This document shows positions 1 to 12,757 of a DNA stretch of 64,000 nt, one piece after another. Origin of the DNA: Elysia chlorotica (Eukaryota; Mollusca; Gastropoda; Plakobranchidae). The DNA lies in assembly GCA_003991915.1 (NCBI GenBank), contig RQTK01000212.1:120320-184319 (forward strand), written 5' to 3'. The translations under genes and the position numbers were made by a program. The notes under the pieces were generated by a model that worked only from the letters and a program-made list of their open reading frames with translations, ran no database searches and was not told where the DNA came from. The first letter of the stretch is position 1. Each line of letters starts with the position of its first letter.

Positions 1-997
1 AAGTACATGTATAATCTCAAACCCCAGCCAATTTGGTTTAGAGTTCATGACTGTAGATAGCTATCATAATAGGAGACAAGAAATCGACTATTGGGTCTCT
101 TGGGGAGAATGATACTTTGAGGATCATCTTTGTACTTTCTCGTATAAGGCAATGGTATTTTGTAAAGAGCTAATATTGTGCCACCTGTTGATAAACGTTG
201 GTGCGATTTGTTCCCTGACACATTCAGAAAATATGCCTTAGAAATAAAGAGATACAGGAAGACCTAAAGTACCTTGTTTGCTTTTCTGGAATGTGGATCA
301 AGCTTTAGCGATTTACGCAATTGTCACTTGGCACACTATAGGGACACAGCTGTTGGTATCAGTGGAAATTAAAATAACACAATATTCAACAAATGCAGAA
401 AAAATGTGGAGAAACATGATCATTTATTATGTTTCGTTTATCAATGTATTCATCGTAAGATAAATGGAAATTTATATCAAAATATATTTTAAGTTAAATG
501 GACTTCATGTTGCGACGCATTTCAAGATTAATGTAATTTATGTTAAGATGTTAAGAAAAAAAAACCGTCGTCTATACCGTGTGACAATTCACATTTCCTC
601 CACCCGCCGCATATACCTAGTATTTTAATTCTCTGTTGCTACCAACAAATAGATGTGACTTAATGATAAGTGAACTATCCTATGATGACTATACTCTGTC
701 TATGTGACAATTGTGCTGAAAGGACTGGTAAAAAAATTCGTAGAAATAACACAAGTAGAGATTTGCAGTCTGGTTTTGAGAGGTTTTCATCGACACCAAT
801 ACCCTTTAGGAGGCCATCGATACCGGCAGGGACACTATCTTGACATACAATAACGTTGGTTTTCTTTTTTGTTTGTTTGTTTGTTCTTGTTTGCTTGTTG
901 TTTTGTTTTGTTTTTGCTTTTAATTTCCAGGTCTCGTTATACTGAGGTGCAGGTTGTATTAAAATCCGAGACCTAATATTCTTCGCCTCCTACGTAG
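1..997. other. 3' flank of the giant minus-strand gene; no gene seen
   Basis: AT-rich sequence without a supportable gene. A 61-codon open frame at 278-463 has no coding character or splice context. The stretch 855-925 is a GTTT/T-rich simple tract. I see no RNA gene here. Confidence 0.6.
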
Positions 998-1003
998 TTT
1001 ATT
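998..1003 (-). terminator. Candidate polyadenylation signal AATAAA
   Basis: The plus strand reads TTTATT, i.e. AATAAA on the minus strand. It starts about 26 nt past the stop codon at 1029-1031. A canonical signal so close behind that stop supports 1029, rather than 2031, as the real end of the gene. Six bases can also occur by chance in AT-rich DNA. Confidence 0.4.
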
Positions 1004-1028
1004 CGTTGGCGAGAACTAAAACTGTCTC

Positions 1029-2030
1029 TTATTTGCCTGAGTTTCTCATCTCAAACATCTGCACAATTTTGCTGACCCTCCTATCGCTCTCCTCTTGTCC
1101 TCTTGCTGTTGAATCCATCATTAGTCCATAGCGTCTGTTCAATGTTGATATTCTGGTGGTCTGTCGATCCCCTGTCATAGGATTCAGCGCTGGACATTGC
1201 TCATCAGTTACCAGCTCTTGTCTGCTTGGTACAGAGCTAGAAGTCGGCGGGACGTGTTGTCCTCCAGAAGTAGAGCTTGCCCCTGTGTGGTATCCTCCAT
1301 AACGGTTTGTGATGACGGCTGAACTCAAAGCATGACACCTAGAGACGCCGGCGTCATTGGCTCCAGCACAGTTTGCGCCTCTCAGATCGATTGTCTGTCC
1401 AACGCTGCCTGTGTATCTTTCACTCATTCCACGCCCAACAATGCCTGTGTATCTCTCACTCATTCCACGCCCAACAATGCCTGTGTATCTTTCACTCATT
1501 CCACGCCCAACACTGCCTGTGTATCTTTCACTCATTCCACGCCCAACACTGCCTGTGTATCTTTCACTCATTCCGTACCCATCGCTGTTTGCGCATCTCT
1601 CGTTGTTTCCCTGTCCAACACTAACTGTGTATCTCTCACTGCTTTGCCGACTAACAATGCCTGTGTATCTCTCATTCATTCTCTGTCCAATACTGCTTGC
1701 ACCCCTTTCATTGACTCCCTGCCCAACACTGCTTGTGTATCTCTCATTGATCTCATCTTCAACACTGCCTGTGTATCTCTCATTGACCCTCTGTCCAATA
1801 CTGCCTGTGTATCTCTCATTGACTCCTCTGTCCAACACTGCCTGTGTATCTCTCATTGACTCCCTGTCCAATACTGCCTGTGTATCTCTCATTGACTCTG
1901 TCCAACACTGCCTGTGTATCTCTCATTGACTCCCTGTCTATTATTTTCTGCGCCTCTATCATTGACTTCATGTCCAACACTGCCTGTGTATCTCTCATTG
2001 ACTCCCTGTCCAACACTGCCTGTGTATCTC
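1029..2030 (-). CDS. C-terminal continuation of the giant protein (repeat region plus unique tail)
   Basis: Below 2031 the giant frame hits a stop within the 36-bp coding minisatellite, but the same 12-residue repeat continues to about 1395 and is followed by a non-repetitive tail of about 120 residues ending VQMFEMRNSGK at a TAA (1029-1031). Units near 2037-2048 and 1821-1833 are 37 bp (gactcctctgtcc instead of gactccctgtcc) and the unit near 1893-1903 is 34 bp. These +1, -2, +1 changes sum to zero, so the tail lies in exactly the genomic frame of the giant exon. Possible explanations are assembly or read errors in the repeat, a truncating allele, or true pseudogenisation of the end. The intact tail and the AATAAA at 998-1003 favour the first two. 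Function unknown. Confidence 0.6.
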
Positions 2031-2335
2031 TCATTGACTCCTCTGTCCAACACTGCCTGTGTATCTCTCATTGACTCCCTGTCTATTATTCTCTGCGCCT
2101 CTATCATTGGCTTCATGTCCATTATTATCGCCGTCTTTCTCATTGACTCTCTGTCCAACACTGCCTGTGTATCTCTCATTAACTCCCTGCCCAACACTGT
2201 CTGTGTAACTCCCAGTGACTCCATTTCCAACACTACCTGTGTAACTCCCATTTACTTCCCGCCCATTATTCTCCCCGTCTCTTTCATTGAACTCATGCTC
2301 ATTATTGTCCACCTCTTTCTCTATACTCTGCCTGC
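1395..2335 (-). repeat. 36-bp coding minisatellite (about 26 units)
   Basis: Tandem units of 36 bp, on the plus strand like aacactgcctgtgtatctct followed by cattgactccctgtcc. Read on the minus strand they give a 12-residue repeat of the type NERYTGSVGQGV, with variants SERYTGSVGRGM, NDRGAENNRQGV and NEKDGDNNGHEA. Units nearest the tail are mostly the SERYTG-type; the middle holds the most homogeneous NERYTG copies, suggesting recent expansion there. All 36-bp units keep the frame; three units differ (37, 34, 37 bp). Confidence 0.9.
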
Positions 2336-5300
2336 AGAGGGACTGGGCCCGTGCTTGTCCGCTGTTTGATTCCTGACTCCTGAGAGGATCCACGACCTCC
2401 GCCGTGTGGCTGGCGCTGATGGAGTTCGATGAGGACATCGACTGGGGCCGGTACCAGTCCAGGCTCGGCTGGCTCGGGGACTTGTCGCCGCAGCACAAGT
2501 TGGCGCCGTCAGACCTCACGCTGAGGCGGCCGTCTGGGGAGCGGAGCTGTCGTCTGCTGCCCACGGTGACTGAGGCGGCGCGGGGAATCGTCGGTTGAGC
2601 TCTCAGATCGGGGTCGCCAAACCGGGACCTCAGGTGCTGCTCCAGCGACGGCGCAGCAGTCCGGGATTTCCCGGTCTCACAGTCCGCTCCCCAGGTGCCT
2701 GGTTCCCTCAGTCTGTCTCTAGTACAAGACACGCCCAGTCTAGAGCTATCCGTCAGATCACCGGATATCTCTGGTGTATTTCTTTTACCTAAGCGACTGC
2801 CTTGCTGATCAAAACGCGCACGTTCTGTGGGGATATCCCGTGTGAAGCCCGCGTTTGTACCAGTATGCGGCCTGTTTTCAAAATCATGACCGAGATGCTC
2901 CCTTGGGTTTGATTGAGAGATACGTGGGAGGCTCATACCTTGGTTTCTCTCAGAACTGCACTGTTCTCTTCCAAGCATCGGGTTGGAAACCACCGATAGC
3001 CTGCTGCGTGCCGGGTTCCGTGCGGCCGCGGTCTGACGGGAAGCGCCGGGCCGGCTTGTGTCGGCATCTAGCTCGCCATATTGACGCTGATTGGTCCAGG
3101 CTGAGATGACGTAACCACACCTGGAGTCCCCCTCGCCAGGTGGGTCATGCCCTGAGAGTACCAGAGGGGCAGTGCGCTCCGCGGGGTATGGGGCAGTTAG
3201 TTTCTCTTCGGTCGCAGCAAGACCCCATCCCTCCCGTGGCATCTCGTCATTCCAGCCCATGTTCTTCATGAGGTTGTACAGATAAGATTCCTGATCCAAT
3301 ATCTCATCGTCTATTCCCCTTTTACTGGTTTGTGTTAAGTAGCTTTTATTGCCATTCTTTTCATGACTGTAGAAGCCGCCCAGACTGATGCTCAGAGACT
3401 CCGATACAATATTCTCATCACAGCCCGCACCCGCAGAGGAGTCTTCCATCACCTCAGAGTGAAAATAGGAAACGTCCGGTTCAGTTTTCGTCTTATTTTC
3501 ATTCAAATTGCTTTGTTTCAACGGTCCAACAGAAGAAAACAACTCAGAGTTTTCCAAGGCGTGGTTAAATCTATAATTGGAGCTTTGTGCAGATAGCAAG
3601 TCTGAGTTAAGTTTATAGTCCTCTTTTTTCTTGTCTCTGGGGTCCATATCTCCGAACAAGTAATGCGACTTTGATTCAGTGTCCTGAAAATAGGAACACG
3701 TTGTATCCACGCCGCTACCCAGAGGCTGTGAGTTGAGGGCCGCCGAGGGAGACTGTAGGCCCGCGCCTGAGAGGACATCATCATTGCCGTCTGACCCATT
3801 CTGGCTGCCCACCCAGCTGAGTACGATAGAGCTGGAGTTGCTGGGGCCCGGGCTACCGGTCGGCGCGTCGCCTCTTCCGGCAATGCCTTGGGTCTTCTGC
3901 TCCGCCGGCTGCTGGGGAGGGGTTATATTCACCTGACTCTGGTTTAGGCTTCCTGCGCCGTGATTGTTTTGAGTTTTACAATAACACTCGGGTTCCTTGT
4001 GGCTGAAACCCTTGCCATGGTCCTCTTCCTCCTCGTTCTTCTCTTGCTGCTTCTTATCTTCCGCATTACAAGCGTCCTGAATGCTTTTATGAGGAATTTT
4101 TTTCACAGTCTGAGGCACATTCTCCTGCCCCGACATCTCCTGGACTGATCTGTGGTTATCACCCATAGCCGAGCTGTAGCTATTGCTAGGCAGAGAATCT
4201 GAGTTTTTAAACGCCCTGTCAATCTGAAGAGCTTTCCTTTCACTAGAACTATAATGTTTGTTATGACTTTCAATTCTCTCCTGCGGTGACACAGCATGCA
4301 CGACAACTTGGTGTTTTATTCCCGAATTGGTCGCGACAGAAGCCGTTTGTTCATCCTCGCAGATCCCAATTTCAACACTCATACAGGATGGCTGTACACG
4401 CTGATTGCCCACAATAACATCCTCAGTTTTCACTTCATCCCTCCGTGACTTCCTATTTCTCTTTATCTCGAACGGTTGCACAGCTACCTGTTTTAGTATG
4501 CGCTGTAACGTCTGCTCATCATTGGCGTGCTCAGTCTCTACTGCCTGTGTCTGAGGTGTGAGTATGTCTGGAGCAGTGGTTGCAGACGTCATCTCCACGG
4601 CTTTGGAAGCAGAGACACACGCGCAAGTTCTATCAGCGGATTCTTGATCAGTGTCGTCGTTTAGTGTCGCCAAGCGAAGTTTCCAGTTTGGTTTAGTGTC
4701 TGGACCTGGTGGCATTGAGATTCTCTTGTTTTGGCAATCCCTGGGGATTTGAGGCCCTCTGTTCACACTGGGTGAAACTTCACGCTTAGAACCTATAACT
4801 GAACGACCCAGTCGGCGGACCCTCGCTTTCCTGAACAATGGTTTTGATCCCACGCGTGAAGTCGCCGGCAATCTCCAGTTGAATGAAGCCTTGTCTAAAG
4901 CAAAGTCGAGCAAACTTTCCAAGTCCTTCCCCGCACGAAATGGATCGTTGCTATTAGATTTATCATTTCCACTTATCTCGTTGACTTTTCTCATAGAATC
5001 ACATTTCTCACCTGCTTCCGTTTTTGTTTTCTCACAAGAACCTCTCACACTCGGGGTACAGTGTCGTGTAGTAGATTCATGAACTAAATCTTCATTGACA
5101 ATATCGCCAGAATCTTGCTTAGGGCAATACGTTTGATCACAATTTTGTTCATTGCTGTTTGGTCCACACTCAAGAGATTTTTTGCTCATACAAAGGCTGT
5201 TTTGTGTCCAGCTGTCTAAGCTATACTCATCTTCGTTTGTGAAAGAAAGGTCTGGTATGTCTGAGTTTTGATTTGTGTAGACCACTGTCACTGGAATTTC

Positions 5301-8300
5301 ATTCAGCCAGCTCCTGCCATCACTGGAAACCTTAGCGCGTTTCTCTAATGCACTACCAACCGAGATTTTTCTGTCCTTCCCGCCTCCTTGTTGTCGCTGC
5401 GCCTGTGCTTGTAATGATTTATTCTGTTTTTGTCCCTGCAGGGGGGACTTGAACCATCTGCCTGGAGACTCCAGTTCAGAGACAGGTTTTGCAGCCTGGC
5501 CAACCTCAAGATCCGTCACTCTAGCTCCAAATGTATCCTCAATAGTAACTCTAAGCAAGGTTTCACCTGGGGCTTCCGTAGATATATCCAGTTGAAGCAT
5601 CTCGTCATATTCTTCAGATATGTTGCGGTCTGTCCTTGAGTCTTTGGAAGATTCTGACCTTTGTTGAAAATCCTGTGAAACATACATTGTATTTACAGTG
5701 CCAAAATTGCCCTTTTCACTCGAGAAATGGTTGACTATTTCCGCGGCTTCATTGCTAGCTTTACTCTGCTCGTTCCTGTAATTCTCTACGGACGCCAATT
5801 CTATGTTGACTTCGTTCACATCCGAATAGTTGCTCTCCTCAGAAATATGAGACAAGGCTTTTTTGCCACTCAGCTGCCCAAAAGTGTGTGCTTCGGTGGC
5901 TCTAGTTGAGAAAATACAAGACCTTTGTTCCGGAGAACCCTGTCCAAACTCGAAGTCAGTTTGCCGCCTGGGCTGCTCGATGAACTTGCTCCGAAGCTGG
6001 GAGTGCGAGTCCGCCAGGCGAGAGACGGCGGTGTTTGAGGACACCTCTAGCGTGCCGTAGCCAGAGGAAGACGTTGCTCCTCTCTCCGCCAGTGAAGAGG
6101 GAGAAAAGTCCATGCTTTTCTTGAACAAATGTGCCTCAAAGTCTTGTCTGCTCTCAGAAATCATCACCATTTCCTTCTTAGGACTTCCCCAGAAGTTTAG
6201 GGGCATGGAAGTCATATGAGAAGGAAAGGCAGCTCCATCTGTATTCGGCTGATGTTGATATTGTTGATTCGTTTGCAGCTTCTGCTCAACCTGGTAATAG
6301 TTTTCGACTCCGATTGCAGACTCATTGCATAACACTGCAGCGTGAGCTTTAGTCACCTCAAACTCATTCTTCTGTGGTGACTGCTCAACATAAGAAATAT
6401 TCGACTCTATATGTGGAGAAAATTTTTTAGCAGGCGCACTGCTGATGTTTTCAGAGCTTTTCCTTTGCATGCATTTGTCTATATTCGTTTCAGTTTCTTT
6501 ATCCTTTTCTATAGTGTTGTGGCTCGCTGTTTTTATATGAGTTTCATTCTTATATTTATGAAGACTCTTTTTATTTGCAAGTGGTGTACTTTTTTTGGTT
6601 TTCTTAAGGAAGGCGCCGGGATTTACCGCAGTGTTTCTGGGTTTCTTGCACTGCGATGTGTCCGTTTCTGTGTGCTCGAAGTTACCTGAACAACTGTCAT
6701 CAGCGCCCTGCCTTAGAGAAGATTGTTTTGATTCGCTTATTTTGGGCTCCGTTCCTTCATTCGATTTGCTTATCTCAGAAGTCAAGTTACTTTCACGACT
6801 TTTTGACACTTTTGAGAGTTGGCTTCCACTCAGTGCACATCTCCTCCTCCTTTTGATGGATCGTTCTAATGATGATTTTGTATTCTCTGAGAACGACAAT
6901 GCAGATGTTTTTGTGTTACTTGTGCTAGTACTTTCACGAGCAACTCCTTTGTTGGCACCAGTATCCTCAGACTTCGAGACCTTGTTCGCTTTCGACAATT
7001 TGGTTTTAGAAGATATAAGATTTCCATTGCTTTTCGTCCCACGACCTTTCAGCTGACCAGCTTTGCTCATCGGCTTGCATCTCAGGCCAGGTCCATCATC
7101 CGAGAGTTCCTTGCTTGAAGGCTGCTCGCACAGGGACTCTCTGGGCGTTGTCTCTGTGATGGAGGGCGATTGGAGCCGCGGGGCTGACAGCTGCGGCATG
7201 GAGTGGAACTTTGAGCGCGCGCACTGCAGGAGGAGCTTGAGGGCGGCGGAGGACGGCTCGGCGTCCAGCTCGGAGTGGATGAGCAGCGTGGTCTCGCTGT
7301 GGCGGGAACTCTGCGCCTGGGGGCGGGACTTGCCGGACACAGCCGCCGTGTTTTCCGAACAGCCAGGGCTAGCACGCACATCTGCAGGGGTTTGTTCTCC
7401 TTTAGCTATTCCTGCATCTTTCCAATATGCCCCAAACAAAGTACTTTCCTCTGTTTGTTCCTTTTTAGGTACTTGCATTTCGTGATCTAGAGGTATTTCC
7501 ATATCTAGATGTGAACCTTCCGCAATGGTTCTGACTTTAATCTTGTTCAGCAGCGCACTTAAGTCGCTTTGAACCTGACTTTTTCGTGAGAAGGGGCTGG
7601 TTACTGTCTCGGACTGCGTGTTGCGGAGGATATCGTGTTCTTGTACTCTCTGGTGCATTTTAGCTACTTGGGCAGGATCCATTCCAACAACGCGATTGCC
7701 GCGTTGAAAAGTAAAAGGCATAGACCGTGGCGACTTTCTTGAAGATTCTGGCGAGCCAAGATCAAATTGTGTGATTGCAGATTGGATTACTAGATCGCCT
7801 TTTGTTTCCTCTCCATTCTCGTGATACAATTGCGTGTTTGAGAGAAGGAGAGGTGAACCTGTGCATTTAAATCTCTTTCTCTTGGCGCGGAAATTAAAGT
7901 TCAAACGCTGCGTGTTTTCTACCGTCTTGCCTCTTTTTCTAGCAAGAGCTTCAGTTCTGAGCATAGGTGCTTTGCCATTTTTGAAAGGTGCATTGACGTT
8001 TGATCCTTCCAATATCTCATTTTCTTTTAGCTTCTTGTTTTTCAAACTTTTGCCCCCCTTCAACGCTGATAATGTTCGTGCAGAGCAACTGCCCGCTTCA
8101 CTTTTCAAGCAGAGAGGAATTTTAGATGGATTTGCCTTATGAACAACGTATGCTTTCTTGGCTCTTCTGTCTTTTTTGGGATCCGGCGATTTCTGCGTTT
8201 TCTTGTTCATGCAATGCTCGTTGTTTTTCTGCAGCATCAGCTTCAAGCGGTTAGTGAAGGCTTTTGTTGTTCTCCAGGGTCGGAGCCCCCGAGACTCGTT

Positions 8301-11300
8301 GATCTTGTACAGGTGTGTGTAGCTCCTGTCTTTGGGGGTCAGGTTCCTCGTGTGGGTATCGTCCTTCCCGGCGCTCGGCGAATACTTACACTGGGAGCAC
8401 ACAGACGCTTGGTCGTCACTTTTTCCACCATGCGCTTTGCTTTCCTGGTTTCGGCCATCCAAATCTTTCTCATTTTTTGATTTCGATTTATTTTTCTTCA
8501 AAACGGTTTTAGCCATTTCAAACATAGATTGCAGATCCAGACTCGCTGAAGTGTCCACATTGCTCATCGTTTGGGTTTTTTCTGGAGATTTCAAAGGCAA
8601 CGTCTTTGGGGATTTCTTTGCCATCAAATAAGGACCGGATCGCTGTTTAGAAAATTTTCTCAAGTTAACTACCACAGGTTTTGTCACTTCATAATGTATT
8701 GGTTGCACACGGGTTGTCTTTTCTGGTTCGCCAACATCATTTTTCATTTGCGTGTGTTGTTGTTGAGCGCTTTTATTGGAAGCTTTTGGCATCAAAGTTG
8801 GTGTCTGAAGATTTTGCTTTGTGCCTGCTTTGTCTTGCCTCTTCAATTCTTTAATTTTACTCCCAGCCATATCTGAAGGTGTTGCAAAGTTCTTCTCTTG
8901 TCGGTCTAAGCTCTTTACCTTTACTTCCCTTTTGGTATTCGAAGGACTTGATAATGGCAATGGCTGCTTCGTCAAAGGTAGATATCTAAATCTTAATTTG
9001 GGACGAAATGCTCGGCCCTTGCTCTCCGTTTTTGCATTCGGAGAGATTTGCTTTTTAGTCTCTGAGTTTTTCTGTGTTTTGTCATTTTCTTTCAAAACGT
9101 TTGGACCATTTGGATGATGGTGGACATTTTCCTTAGCGATGAGGTTATTCCACTTGATATTTGTCTTTGGTTCCTCGAGTAGCTTTGGCTCGGTACAGGA
9201 CTTGTCAGGTGCCAGGTTATTTCTCTCCCTTTTACTTTCTTGTAAGACCTCAGACTTTGTCTCTCTTTCTCTCATTTCAATTGCTGCGTTTTTGGATATT
9301 TCTTGCGGTGTAAATGGAGAAGGACATGTCTGTTCTTTGCCGCTTATACTGTTTTGGAGCGGATTAGCCATCCTCTGTTTAGCGTGTTCTTTTTTACCGT
9401 TCTTGCCTTGGGCAAGCAAAGAGTTTCCATGCGCGGCCGCCTTTCTCTCCAGATAGTCCAGATAGGAGGAGAGGCTGGGGAACCTGTTTTCACTGGATGC
9501 TTTATGGCAGGCCCTCACCACGCCCGGACCGCGAGCCTTTTCATTGGTCCAGTTTTCGTAGGTTGTCGTGATGCCGGAGCGACACAGAAGCAGCGTGTTG
9601 GCTATAGGCGTCTTGCTGTTTAGTATATAACCCTCGATCGGCTGCGGGCTGCTCTTGTTTTTCTTCAGAGATGAAAACACTTCATTATTTTTTAGTGAGC
9701 CGAGTGTTTTGAGAGAGGCGTTCCGCGTCTTGGCAGAGTGTGAAGGGTCGATGCAGCCCAGGAAGCTGTAGTGAGAGGACAGTGATGTAGACACTGATCC
9801 CTCAGCTCTGACCACGGTACCCGGCCCACGGGCAGCTGGTACATGGAAGCGTTCACAAGCCTCGACCCTTGTCTGGAGGTTGTGGACCCCTGAAATGGCT
9901 GGAAACAGGTCGTTCTTGGTCTGCGCTGGTTGGTACAGCCTGTGTTGGTTCTTCCTATTAAATGCACTGGTCTGAGGTTTTCTCAGAGAAGAACGCCTCG
10001 CTGGCAACGGCCGGTCTATGATACCATGTCTCAAGACCGGATGGCCCGCATCGTGTTTAGTTATCTCGAGATCCCCCGTCATGCCCATCCTTGAGTATGA
10101 CCGACTAACGGGGCTCGCGGTTTTCAAGCTGTATCCCCGCGCTGCTTTCACAAACATCCTGTGCTGGTCTGTCTGCTGCACAGGACTTCTAGACCCGGAT
10201 ATTTTGGGCGGCGTCTTGCCTGGCTTCCCCCTGCCGGCCGATTTGCAGCTGCTGATGGAGGCGATCCTGCTGAGGACGCTGCCGGACACGCACTTCATGC
10301 TGCCGCTCGGCATGCGGGGAGCCGACTCCGTGTCGCCTGCGGCCGGGCCTGGGCTGGCTGGCCTGGGAGACACACATGGCCGCGGGGACCTGCACTTTGT
10401 CGGAGAGATCGCTGGCGCCTTTTCGGTAATAGAACGTGACTTTGCCGCTAGTTTGGCTTTATCTTGGGACATTCCTTGCTTCTGGATGAAAAGTCTGACG
10501 AGCTCCCTCTGGTTGGCTGCGACAAAAGTCTCGCTCTGTCGGGGAGACACGGATCTCTTGGCCTGCTCGAGTTCCACCTGCTGGATGAGGTCTCTCAGCT
10601 CCTGAGCGGGACACTCGGTCTGGTCGGGTGCTCTAGCACCACTCGCTGCCTGGGACCTCCCACTCCTGCCTCCCCTCCCAGACACAGCACCTCGCCGCTT
10701 GGGCCTGGCTTTTGTCGGTGTTTGCTTCCCCGGATAGAAGGGCGTTTCTAGCTTGGACTCCGCGGGTTTTGCGATCGGCACGGGCGCCTCGTCCGGCGGC
10801 TGCTCTGGCTCTCTCTCCGCCACGTTCAACCCGGACTTGGAGAAGATGCTTCTGCGCTGCTGTTTCTTTCTGCTCTTTTTCTTTGTCGGACTCTTGGCTT
10901 CGGGACTGCCACCAGTTTGATCACCAGTGTGATGGGCGTGATTTGCAGGAGATTTTCGCCTCCGAGAGTTTCTTCTACTTCTGGTCGGTTCTGTTTGCTC
11001 TGCTACAATTCTGCGGCTATTATTCTCCTCAGGCTGAGGCGCTCTGTGAAATGGCTGGCTGTGCCTCACGCACACAGGCGGGATTTTCTCACAGTCCGTC
11101 TTTTCCACATCAGTTTTCGCCGTTTTGTAAAGTTGTTCCGCACTGGAACCTGTCTGCTGTTCCTTCTCCTTCTGTTGAGAGACCTGGGCTGTCTCACCGT
11201 TTCGGTCTGCCCGCCGCCTCACCCTCTTGGGCTGCTTGGCCGGGGACATCAGCGAGAACAAGAATTTCTTCTTGCTCTCGTGGAAGGCTTCAACTGAGTA

Positions 11301-11484
11301 CGGAGATCTTTTGATGTGGAGTTTAATCACCGTCGGTGCATTGCGGGGAGTGGTTTCCTTGCCCGCGCTTTGGGGTGGGCGGGGGAGGCCCTGATCTTTT
11401 TTACAGATTATTTGGGCGGTACGGCCCATCTTGGACCGCTGTCTCTTCAGCTCTAAGTATGCGTCTCGAGATGACCCTCCAATG
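2031..11484 (-). CDS. Giant low-complexity protein of unknown function, main exon
   Basis: An uninterrupted frame of about 3,150 codons, far beyond chance. Not recognised. The first 330 residues are rich in Arg/Lys/Pro/Ser. Most of the rest is Ser/Lys/Glu/Asn/Gln-rich and looks disordered. Two segments look more ordered and share a motif: ARGPGTVVRAEG near 9750-9860 and ARGPGVVRACHK near 9440-9560. The C-terminal part carries a Trp-containing stretch (LMKNMGWNDEMPREGWG near 3230-3290) before the 12-residue repeats. Start: TTTCAG acceptor at 11485-11490, whose first exon base completes a codon begun by the exon at 15299-15471. Alternative: an unspliced start at ATG 11513-11511, preceded by an in-frame TAA at 11522-11520. 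No catalytic domain, zinc finger or kinase motif was seen. A scaffold or cytoskeletal role would be a guess. Confidence 0.85.
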
Positions 11485-11505
11485 CTGAAATTAATGTTGC
11501 AAGAT
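11485..11505 (-). promoter_or_regulatory. 3' splice site of the giant exon
   Basis: On the minus strand the sequence reads cttgcaacattaatttcag then C, with taatttcag a good acceptor match. It leaves one base (C) before ATT GGA GGG, which fits the two bases (CT) left by the exon ending at 15299 and would give CTC (Leu). Confidence 0.5.
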
Positions 11506-12048
11506 ATCACCATGGAACATTAAGCGGGTTGGACATAATGCCCAAAATAACTAGGTATTTACTTTTTATTATAATTATAGATTAACGTTTTTAGTATGCT
11601 ATGAAAGTGCGTCTCATTTGGTAAGGTTGTAGTTATGAATATTAAAGGGCGTATATACAATAACTTGATAAAGGATTTCTGAATTAAAAAAAAATATAGA
11701 CCTACTGTCCTATTTTTGGCGTACACACCCTTATATTATGATGTCGTTAAAAGGGAGGATTTACATTGATTAATGAAGGAATTTGAGACCGGTCTAGCCC
11801 GCCGGTAAAACATATTAATACTAAATTACTTTGACTACAACAAAATATTGCTTTGAAATTATATTACATTATGTGGCTTAAAGCAGCAAGAAAAGATTAT
11901 CTGGTAGGTTGAGACAGCAAGCGATAGTTATAAAAGGTATGTTTACGTTTAATTTGAAACCTGAATAACAGTAGCACGTTACTCTCACTTCCCTCTCCCT
12001 CCATCTCTATCTCTCTCTCACTTCCCTCTCTTTCCTTCTATCTCTCTC

Positions 12049-12052
<4 letters not shown>

Positions 12053-12103
<51 letters not shown>
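12053..12103. repeat. (CT)n microsatellite, copy 1 of the duplicated block
   Basis: Nearly pure CT dinucleotides. The equivalent tract in the second block is 13225-13281, longer and purer. Confidence 0.9.
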
Positions 12104-12106
<3 letters not shown>

Positions 12107-12261
12107 CCTCTCAAATCATAACTACAGAACAATAATCTTGTACGCTTTCCATACAACGTGGGTCGTGCTGACCCAAAGTGATTTGCACATGCACATTTTG
12201 TGGGAATACACAACACAACGAGTTACTGGCTGTAGGGAAACACCGACTTTCGTTGCAGCCA

Positions 12262-12390
12262 ACGGAACAAGTAACAAGAATTAAAACACTGGCTGCGATA
12301 CTCACGGAACAAGTAACAAGAATTAAAATACTGGTTATGATACTTACGGAACAAGTAACAAGAATTAAAACACTGGCTGTGCTACTCACG
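12262..12390. repeat. 42-bp tandem repeat, 3 units
   Basis: Units begin ggaacaagtaacaagaatta at 12264, 12306 and 12348. The second large block retains a shortened version around 13442-13515. Confidence 0.8.
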
Positions 12391-12423
12391 TCACGGGCGG
12401 TTTCTGCCTGCTTTTTATCTGCA

Positions 12424-12611
12424 GGATAAAGACAATAATCACAATGTATAGATAGTGAAAGAACTATCTGCAGAATATAGACAATAATGACAATGTATAG
12501 ATAGTGAAAGAACTATCTGCAGGATAGAAATAATAATGACAATGTATAGATAGTGAAAGAACTATCTGCAGAATAGAGACAATAATGACAGTGTATAAAT
12601 AGTGAAAGAAC
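12424..12611. repeat. 49-bp minisatellite, 4 units, with a hairpin in each
   Basis: The motif gtgaaagaactatctgcag recurs at 12455, 12504, 12553 and, in altered form, 12602: an exact 49-bp period. Each unit carries AGATAGT-gaaaga-ACTATCT, a 7-bp inverted repeat with a 6-nt loop. Confidence 0.9.
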
Positions 12612-12717
12612 CATACCGTTCAGTCTCGCTTTTAATAGTTATTTTCATGTTTAATGGAACTACAGAAGTCGACTCAATAAAATTACTTTGTACATCATCT
12701 GGCATATATCATAGAGA

Positions 12718-12719
12718 TG

Positions 12720-12757
<38 letters not shown>
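12718..12757. repeat. (GATA)n microsatellite
   Basis: About ten atag units exactly at the junction of the two 1.2-kb blocks. The end of the second block carries a GA-rich tract instead (13838-13940). Confidence 0.9.

Noticed and set aside
1332..2369. Plus-strand Cys/Ser/Leu-rich open frames over the 36-bp repeat
   Set aside because: They are mirror readings of the coding minisatellite; the minus-strand reading connects to a 9.5-kb coding exon and a unique tail.
2302..11314. Many 60-200-codon frames opposite or shifted within the giant exon
   Set aside because: All lie inside the continuous minus-strand coding exon and are shadow frames.
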